The translations under genes were made by a program, and so were the position numbers. From Solirubrobacteraceae bacterium (GTDB taxonomy: Bacteria; Actinomycetota; Thermoleophilia; Solirubrobacterales; Solirubrobacteraceae), in assembly GCA_025935735.1 (NCBI GenBank), contig JAICUS010000160.1:1-10810 (forward strand): a stretch of 10,810 nucleotides of DNA. Reading direction: 5' to 3'. Shown here in pieces: positions 6,232 through 10,810 of this stretch. Below the pieces are notes generated by a model, which did no database searches, was not told where the DNA came from, and saw only the letters and a program-made list of their open reading frames with translations. How positions within the stretch are numbered: the stretch's first letter is position 1; every line of letters begins with the position of its first letter.

Positions 6232-7572
6232 ATGGAGGCCCCGCTCTCGCTCGACCAGCTGCGCAACGCCGTGCAGGCCGGCCGGGTGGACACCGTGCTG
6301 CTGGCGCTGACCGACATGCAGGGGCGGCTGCAGGGCAAGCGGCTGACCGCGCACCACTTCCTCGACGACGTCCTCGCCCATGGTGCGGAGGCGTGCAACT
6401 ACCTGCTCGCCGTCGACGTCGAGATGAACACCGTGGCCGGCTACGCGATCTCCTCGTGGGAGCGCGGCTACGGGGACTTCGAGATGGTGCCGGACCTGGA
6501 CACGCTGCGGCTCGTCCCGTGGCACGCGGGCACGGCGCTGTGCCTGGCCGACATCCGGTGGGCGGACCGGAGGCCGGTCGGTCCGTCGCCGCGGCAGGTC
6601 TTGCGGGGGCAGCTCGAGCGGCTCGCCGAACGCGGCTGGAGCGCGCACGCGAGCACGGAACTCGAGTTCGTCGTCTACCGCGACTCCTACGAGGACGCGT
6701 TCGAGAAGGGCTACCGCGGGCTGGTGCCGGCCAACCGCTACAACGTCGACTACTCGCTGCTCGGCACCGCGCGGGTGGAGCCGCTGATCCGCCGCATCCG
6801 CACCGAGATGGGCGGCGCCGGACTGCGCGTGGAGAGCTCGAAGGGCGAGTGCCACGACGGCCAGCACGAGATCAACTTCCGCTACGGGGCCGCTTTGCAG
6901 GCGGCGGACGAGCACGTGGTCTACAAGACCGGCGCCAAGGAGATCGCCGCCCAGGAGGGCATGGCGATCACGTTCATGGCCAAGCTGGACGAGCGCGAGG
7001 GCAGCTCGTGCCACATCCACCTCTCGCTGCGCAGCTCCGACGGGCGCTCCCTGTTCGCGGCCGACGAGGCGCTGTTCCGGCGCTTCATCGCCGGCCAGCT
7101 CGCCTGCCTGCGCGAGCTGACCCTGTTCCACGCGCCCAACGTCAACTCCTACAAGCGCTTCGCGTCGGCCTCGTTCGCGCCCACCGCGGTGGCCTGGGGG
7201 CGCGACAACCGCACGTGCGCGGTGCGGGTGGTCGGACACGGCGAGGCGCTGCGGATGGAGCTGCGGCTGCCCGGCGCGGACGTCAATCCCTACCTGGCGC
7301 TGGCCGCGCTGGTCGCCGCCGGGCTGCACGGGGTCGACGGCGAGCTCGAGCTCGAGGAGGCCGTCGCGGGCAACGCGTACGTGGCCGGCAAGCCGCGGGT
7401 GCCGACGACGCTGCGGGAGGCGCACGACCTGTTCGCCGCGTCGTCCGTGGCCCGGGACGCGTTCGGCGGCGAGGTGGTCGACCACTACCTCAACGCCGCC
7501 CGGGTGGAGCTCGACGCGTTCGACGCCGCGGTGACCGACTGGGAGCTGCGGCGGGGGTTCGAGCGGCTTTGA
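6232..7572 (+). CDS. glutamine-synthetase-family gamma-glutamyl-amine ligase
   Basis: 446 residues, a full-length member of the glutamine synthetase superfamily, in the divergent group that includes PuuA, GlnA3/GlnA4-type enzymes and gamma-glutamylmethylamide synthetase. A beta-grasp N-domain (about 18-110, TDMQGRLQGKR) precedes the catalytic barrel. Metal and substrate residues are visible: Glu143 and Glu145 in STELEF, Glu201 to Asn215 in ESSKGECHDGQHEIN, His261/His263 in CHIHLSL, NSYKRF (305-310), RDNRTCAVRV (324-333), and RMELRLPGADVNPYL (341-355). The ammonium-binding Asp of true glutamine synthetases (FDGSS) aligns by eye with Ala72 in YAISSWERG, and the NLYDLP adenylylation motif is replaced by NAYVAG. 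Both changes argue for joining glutamate to an organic amine and against ammonium assimilation. The ATG is chosen because family homology starts there; the frame is open much further upstream, but without family sequence. It starts the rightward gene group, divergent from the permease operon. Confidence 0.88.
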   Translation: MEAPLSLDQLRNAVQAGRVDTVLLALTDMQGRLQGKRLTAHHFLDDVLAHGAEACNYLLAVDVEMNTVAGYAISSWERGYGDFEMVPDLDTLRLVPWHAGTALCLADIRWADRRPVGPSPRQVLRGQLERLAERGWSAHASTELEFVVYRDSYEDAFEKGYRGLVPANRYNVDYSLLGTARVEPLIRRIRTEMGGAGLRVESSKGECHDGQHEINFRYGAALQAADEHVVYKTGAKEIAAQEGMAITFMAKLDEREGSSCHIHLSLRSSDGRSLFAADEALFRRFIAGQLACLRELTLFHAPNVNSYKRFASASFAPTAVAWGRDNRTCAVRVVGHGEALRMELRLPGADVNPYLALAALVAAGLHGVDGELELEEAVAGNAYVAGKPRVPTTLREAHDLFAASSVARDAFGGEVVDHYLNAARVELDAFDAAVTDWELRRGFERL

Positions 7573-7631
7573 AAAGTGGGTTTCGCCCTCCGTCCTCGCA
7601 AGCTCGGACCTCGGGCGACGTTACATCTGCG

Positions 7632-8321
7632 TTGTTCTCGCCGGTGCGGAGTCAGACCGCGTTCGAGGAGACGATGGAGCGCCTGGGCACGGCGATCAAG
7701 CTCGGGCTGCTGCCGCCCGGCACGCGCCTGCCGGCCGAGCGCGACCTGTGCGAGCAGCTGGGCATCGCCCGCTCGACGCTGCGCCAGGCGCTCACCGCGC
7801 TGGTGCAGAGCGGCCACCTGAAAGCCGTGCGCGGCCGCGGCGGCGGGACGTTCGTGGCCGACGCGCCGCCGGTGGTCGAGCCGCCGACGGCCGAGATGCT
7901 CGCCCACTGGCGCGACCGCTGCGACGCGCGCCTGGCGGTCGAGCTGGGCGTGGCCGTGCTGGCCGCCGAGCGCGCCGGCCCGGCGGCGCTGCCGGGGTTG
8001 AAGGAGCTCGTGGCGGTGATGGACGAGCGCATCGACGACTTCGCCTCCTACCGCCAGGCGGACGTGCGCTTCCACGTCGGGCTCGCCGAGGCGACCGGCT
8101 CGGCGCACCTGCTCGCGGCGATGACCGAGGTCCAGGGCGCTATGACCGACCTGATCCACCACATCGCCCACCCGCCGGAGGTGCTGGCGTGGTCCAACGG
8201 CCAGCACGCCCGGCTGGTCACCTGCCTCGAGCGGCGCGATCCCGCCGAGGCGATGCGGATCATGGCCGAGCACCTGCGGGGCACCGAGCACGTGCTGGCC
8301 GGGCTCCTGCCCGAGGCTTGA
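7632..8321 (+). CDS. GntR-family transcriptional regulator, FadR/FCD subfamily
   Basis: 229 residues if TTG 7632 is used; GTG 7644 or ATG 7674 would shorten it by 4 or 14 residues. No start has a clear Shine-Dalgarno. TTG keeps the short FSPVR lead common before the first helix of such proteins. The winged helix-turn-helix covers about 8-76 (LPAERDLCEQLGIARSTLRQ, wing RGRGGGTFVA). The all-helical FCD effector domain follows (about 95-220) with the expected metal-binding set: Asp144 and His148 in ADVRFHVGLAEATGS, His192 in NGQHARL, His214 in MAEHLRG. FCD regulators respond to small carboxylates or similar metabolites. The gene lies 59 bases after the ligase stop, probably on the same transcript, and its stop codon overlaps the -35 box of the next promoter. 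An odd-spaced GGTC-A-GACC site of the FadR type lies 34 bases downstream, before the second permease. Confidence 0.88.
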   Translation: MFSPVRSQTAFEETMERLGTAIKLGLLPPGTRLPAERDLCEQLGIARSTLRQALTALVQSGHLKAVRGRGGGTFVADAPPVVEPPTAEMLAHWRDRCDARLAVELGVAVLAAERAGPAALPGLKELVAVMDERIDDFASYRQADVRFHVGLAEATGSAHLLAAMTEVQGAMTDLIHHIAHPPEVLAWSNGQHARLVTCLERRDPAEAMRIMAEHLRGTEHVLAGLLPEA

Positions 8322-8347
8322 CCGCACCGGTACGCTGCCGCTTTTAA
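8318..8347 (+). promoter_or_regulatory. candidate promoter of the second permease group
   Basis: TTGACC (8318-8323, overlapping the FadR-type gene's TGA) is followed after 18 nt by TTTTAA (8342-8347), a weak -10 that stands out in GC-rich DNA. TACGCT at 8331-8336 is an alternative -10 but has no spaced -35 partner. With TTTTAA the transcript would start near 8354, directly at the GGTC-A-GACC palindrome. Confidence 0.4.
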
Positions 8348-8355
8348 GGGAGCGT

Positions 8356-8364
8356 GGTCAGACC
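8356..8364. promoter_or_regulatory. FadR-type GntR operator candidate
   Basis: GGTCAGACC is a perfect palindrome around a central A. With the preceding T it matches the FadR-type core TGGTCnGACCA at 10 of 11 positions (the final A is T here). It sits between the predicted promoter and the ribosome site of the permease, 34 bases after the gene for an FCD-type GntR regulator. Binding by that regulator is the obvious inference. Confidence 0.6.
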
Positions 8365-8372
8365 TTTACGCC

Positions 8373-8380
8373 AGGAGAGG
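8373..8380 (+). promoter_or_regulatory. ribosome binding site of the second permease
   Basis: AGGAGAGG lies 5 nt before ATG 8386 and fixes this start; it is a strong purine-rich site. Confidence 0.75.
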
Positions 8381-8385
8381 GGCGC

Positions 8386-9942
8386 ATGACCCAGACGGTC
8401 GAACTGCAGGAAGACGAACGGCGCCTCGCCGAGCTCGGCTACAGGCAGGAGCTCCAGCGCGCCTGGAGCGGCTTCTCGAACTTCGCGATCTCGTTCACGA
8501 TCATCTCGGTCCTCGCCGGCTGCTTCACCACCTACGGCCAGGCGTGGAACAACGGCGGGCCGATCGCCATCTCCTGGGGCTGGCCGATCATCTGCGGGCT
8601 GATCCTGCTGGTCGCGTTCTCGATGGCCGAGCTCGTCTCCGCCTACCCGACCGCCGGCGGCATCTACTACTGGGCGTCCACGCTCGGCGGCCCGAAGTGG
8701 GGCTGGTTCACCGGCTGGTTCAACTGGGTCGGGCTGGTCGGCGTGGTGGCGTCGGTGGACTACGGCTGCGCGCAGTTCCTCAACGCCACGCTCTCGCTCT
8801 ACGGCCTGAACCTCGGGTTCGCCAACTGGGGCGACACCGCGCACATCATGAGCGAGACGTTCCTGCTGTTCGTGGTCATCCTGATCATCCACGCGCTGAT
8901 CAACATCTTCTCCTCGCCGCTGGTGGCGCTGTTCAACAACATCAGCGTGTTCTGGCACGTGGCGGGCGTGGCGGCGATCGTGGCCGTGCTGGCGTTCGTG
9001 CCCGAGCACCATCAGAGCTTCCGGTTCGTGTTCGGCCACACCATCAACAACTCCGGCTTCGGCCACGGGATGTTCTGGTTCTACGTGCTGCCGCTCGGCT
9101 TCCTGTTGACCATGTACACGCAGACCGGCTACGACGCCTCGGCGCACATCTCCGAGGAGACGCACGGCGCGGCCGAGGCGGCGGCGAAGGGCGTCTGGCG
9201 CAGCGTGTTCTGGTCGGGCGTCGGCGGCTGGATCGTGCTGCTGGCGATCACGTTCGCCGCCACGAACGTCGCCGGGATCAACAAGGGCTTCGGCTCCTCG
9301 CTGGCCGTCTTCTCCACGTCGCTGTCGCCCGGCTGGGACAAGCTCGTCGTCCTGATCGCCACCATCGGCCAGCTGTTCTGCGGCATGGCCTGCGTGACGT
9401 CGTGCTCGCGCATGACCTACGCGTTCTCGCGCGACCACGCGATCCCCGGCTGGCGGCTGTGGACACGCTTGAATCACCATCGCGTGCCGGCCTACGCGGT
9501 GGTCTTCGCCTGCTTCTGCGCGCTGGTGATGACCGCGCCGGCGCTATGGGGCGACCAGAACGGCGTGCCCTACGCGTTCCTCGCCGTCGTGTCGATCTGC
9601 GTGATCGGCCTCTACATCGCCTATGTGCTGCCGGTGTTCCTGCGCTGGCGGATGGGCGACGCGTTCGAGCCCGGGCCGTGGACGCTCGGCCGCAAGTACC
9701 GCTGGATCAACCCGGCGGCGATCGTCTGGGTGGCGATCTGCGTGGTCATCTTCATCCTGCCGTTCTCGCCGGCCGCCGTCCCGTGGCGCGACGAGTTCGA
9801 CTGGCGCTACGTCAACTACGCGCCGGTCACGGTCGGCGGGCTGCTGCTGATCGTCGGCGTGTGGTGGGCGGTGCGGGCGCGGCACACGTTCAAGGGGCCG
9901 ATCCGCAACGTCGAGTACGACGAGGGCGCCGGAATCTCGTGA
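8386..9942 (+). CDS. APC-superfamily amino acid/amine permease (ACT/GABA-permease-like)
   Basis: 518 residues with a cytoplasmic lead ending in LAELGYRQELQRAWSGFSNF, which is typical of the ACT branch (bacterial relatives of fungal GABA/choline permeases). About twelve hydrophobic segments follow. Signatures are FSMAELVSAYPTAGGIYYWA (78-97), the central-loop pattern GYDASAHISEETHGAAEAAA (248-267) and SRMTYAFSRDHAIPGW (341-356). The role is proton- or sodium-coupled uptake of an amino acid or amine across the inner membrane; the substrate is not readable. The N-terminal pattern differs from that of the permease at 4457-5986, which suggests distinct substrates or affinities. The gene has its own promoter, operator and ribosome site. 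Its stop overlaps the start of the PuuD-like gene (GTGA), tying uptake to gamma-glutamyl hydrolysis. Confidence 0.9.
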   Translation: MTQTVELQEDERRLAELGYRQELQRAWSGFSNFAISFTIISVLAGCFTTYGQAWNNGGPIAISWGWPIICGLILLVAFSMAELVSAYPTAGGIYYWASTLGGPKWGWFTGWFNWVGLVGVVASVDYGCAQFLNATLSLYGLNLGFANWGDTAHIMSETFLLFVVILIIHALINIFSSPLVALFNNISVFWHVAGVAAIVAVLAFVPEHHQSFRFVFGHTINNSGFGHGMFWFYVLPLGFLLTMYTQTGYDASAHISEETHGAAEAAAKGVWRSVFWSGVGGWIVLLAITFAATNVAGINKGFGSSLAVFSTSLSPGWDKLVVLIATIGQLFCGMACVTSCSRMTYAFSRDHAIPGWRLWTRLNHHRVPAYAVVFACFCALVMTAPALWGDQNGVPYAFLAVVSICVIGLYIAYVLPVFLRWRMGDAFEPGPWTLGRKYRWINPAAIVWVAICVVIFILPFSPAAVPWRDEFDWRYVNYAPVTVGGLLLIVGVWWAVRARHTFKGPIRNVEYDEGAGIS

Positions 9943-10607
9943 GGCGCCCGGTGATCGGCCTGTGCGCCGCGGTCGAGCGGGCGCGCTGGACCGTGTGGGA
10001 CGACGAGGCGGTGCTGCTGCCCCGTGGGTACGCCGACGCGGTGCAGCGCGCGGGCGGCCTGGCCGTCCTGCTGCCGCCGGACCCGGCGGTGGTCGAAGAT
10101 CCGGACGTGCTGCTCGATCGGCTGGACGCGCTGCTGCTGGCCGGCGGGGCCGACTACGGCGCCGTGCCGGAGCGCGACGCGTTCGAGGTGGCGCTGGGGC
10201 TGCGCGCGATGGAGCGCGACATGCCGCTGCTGGGCGTCTGCCGCGGGATGCAGGTGATGAACGTGGCGCGCGGCGGGACGCTGGTCGCCCACGTCCCGGA
10301 CCTGGTCGGCCACGAGGACCACCGCGCGGTCCCGGGCGCGTTCGGGGACCATCCCGTGCGGCTGGCCTCCGGCTCCCTGGCCGCCCGCGCCGCGGGGTCG
10401 ACGCTGCCCGACACGAAGTCGCACCATCATCAGGCGGTGGACCGCATCGGCGACGGCTTCGAGGTCACCGGCTGGGCCTCCGTCGACGACCTGCCGGAGG
10501 CGCTGGAGGACCCGTCGCGGCGCTTCGCGCTGGGCGTGCAGTGGCACCCGGAGGCGGACCCGCTTTCCGCGGAGATCGCCGCGCTGGTGGAGGAGGCACG
10601 AGGATGA
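9939..10607 (+). CDS. gamma-glutamyl-GABA hydrolase-like class I amidotransferase (PuuD-like, peptidase C26)
   Basis: 222 residues from GTG 9939. The glutamine-amidotransferase fold is complete in its catalytic parts: oxyanion strand LLLAGGADYG (65-74), nucleophile Cys101 in LLGVCRGMQVMN, the SHHHQAVDRIGDGFEVTGWA segment typical of PuuD-like proteins (161-180), and His203/Glu205 in GVQWHPEAD. Family enzymes cleave gamma-glutamyl amides, releasing glutamate; PuuD acts on gamma-glutamyl-GABA in putrescine breakdown. It would therefore undo the ligation made by the enzyme at 6232 after the amine part has been oxidised. The protein is shorter than E. coli PuuD (about 254): the loop after GGAD that normally carries a PxxYG stretch is reduced to YGAVPERDAF. 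The start shares GTGA with the permease stop, and the stop shares ATGA with the dehydrogenase start. The symbol puuD is withheld because the substrate is unknown. Confidence 0.87.
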   Translation: MRRPVIGLCAAVERARWTVWDDEAVLLPRGYADAVQRAGGLAVLLPPDPAVVEDPDVLLDRLDALLLAGGADYGAVPERDAFEVALGLRAMERDMPLLGVCRGMQVMNVARGGTLVAHVPDLVGHEDHRAVPGAFGDHPVRLASGSLAARAAGSTLPDTKSHHHQAVDRIGDGFEVTGWASVDDLPEALEDPSRRFALGVQWHPEADPLSAEIAALVEEARG

Positions 10608-10810
10608 GCGGACGGCTGGACGGCAAGGTGTGCGTGATCACCGGCGCGGCCGGCGGGATCGGCGCGGCGACGTGCGCGCTGTTCCGCTCCCAGGGCGCCT
10701 CGGTCGTCGGCGCCGACCTGCGCGACGACTTCGAGGGGTGCGACCTCGCGCTGGCCTGCGACGTGGCCGACGAGGAGGCGGTCCGCGCGATGTACTCGCG
10801 CGTGCGGTCC
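10604..10810 (+). CDS. short-chain dehydrogenase/reductase, N-terminal part (runs off right edge)
   Basis: The first 69 residues of a classical SDR. The Rossmann motif is TGAAGGIG (13-20). Asp38 at the end of the second strand (VVGADLR) predicts NAD rather than NADP. The Asp53 region (ACDVAD) contacts the adenine ring. The catalytic Ser-Tyr-Lys lies beyond the window. The ATG overlaps the PuuD-like stop (ATGA), and AGGAGG (10591-10596) lies 7 nt upstream. SDRs oxidise alcohols or reduce carbonyls; in this setting oxidation of a hydroxyl on the amine substrate or its gamma-glutamyl derivative is a reasonable guess, but the substrate cannot be deduced. Confidence 0.88.
   Translation, partial: MSGRLDGKVCVITGAAGGIGAATCALFRSQGASVVGADLRDDFEGCDLALACDVADEEAVRAMYSRVRS

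Noticed and set aside
6055..7485. Long minus-strand open frame opposite the glutamine-synthetase-like gene
   Set aside because: Antisense shadow without family motifs; the plus-strand protein carries all catalytic motifs of its family.
8344..9480. Long minus-strand open frame opposite the second permease
   Set aside because: His/Arg/Asp-rich shadow with no hydrophobic or domain pattern; the plus strand encodes a clear membrane transporter.

Overview
The window is very GC-rich, with nearly all codons ending in G or C, many GTG starts and 4-bp stop/start overlaps. This points to a high-GC actinomycete. The gene set is compatible with soil Actinomycetota such as the Thermoleophilia/Solirubrobacterales, but that placement is an impression and not something the sequence proves. 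No mobile element, tRNA, rRNA or CRISPR array was found.

Layout. (a) 1-204: 3' end of an MmcQ/YjbR-type gene on the + strand. (b) 205-494: gap between convergent genes, holding two perfect 9-bp inverted repeats. (c) 495-5986, minus strand: a tightly overlapped operon, read from its promoter as APC-superfamily permease, HutC/UTRA-type GntR regulator, choline-kinase-like phosphotransferase, then a FAD oxidoreductase fused to a GcvT (aminomethyltransferase) module of the sarcosine/dimethylglycine dehydrogenase type. (d) 5987-6231: divergent control region with a good minus-strand promoter (TTGACA-18-TAGCGT), a GntR-type operator between the start of the transcript and the ribosome binding site, a 20-bp palindrome over the -35 box, and an inverted repeat just before the rightward gene. 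(e) 6232-10810, plus strand: glutamine-synthetase-family ligase, FadR/FCD-type GntR regulator, a second promoter/operator, a second APC permease, a gamma-glutamyl-GABA hydrolase-like (PuuD-like) class I amidotransferase, and the beginning of a short-chain dehydrogenase that runs off the right edge.

How the genes fit together. This is a catabolic locus for an amine. The ligase and the PuuD-like hydrolase are the first and last steps of gamma-glutamylation pathways (polyamine Puu pathway; gamma-glutamylethanolamide pathway of Streptomyces). The two permeases would import the substrate. The FAD-GcvT enzyme would oxidatively demethylate an N-methylated amine and hand the one-carbon unit to tetrahydrofolate. 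The choline-kinase-like protein and the short-chain dehydrogenase (alcohol oxidation) suggest an amino-alcohol. My working inference is catabolism of ethanolamine or an N-methylated ethanolamine through gamma-glutamyl intermediates towards glycine/sarcosine. A polyamine or simple methylamine substrate remains possible.

Regulation. Each half of the locus carries its own GntR regulator, of a different subfamily. An operator-like palindrome lies just downstream of each predicted promoter, and each palindrome's geometry matches the local regulator: even-spaced GGTC-TA-GtCC next to the HutC-type gene's operon, odd-spaced GGTC-A-GACC next to the FadR-type gene.
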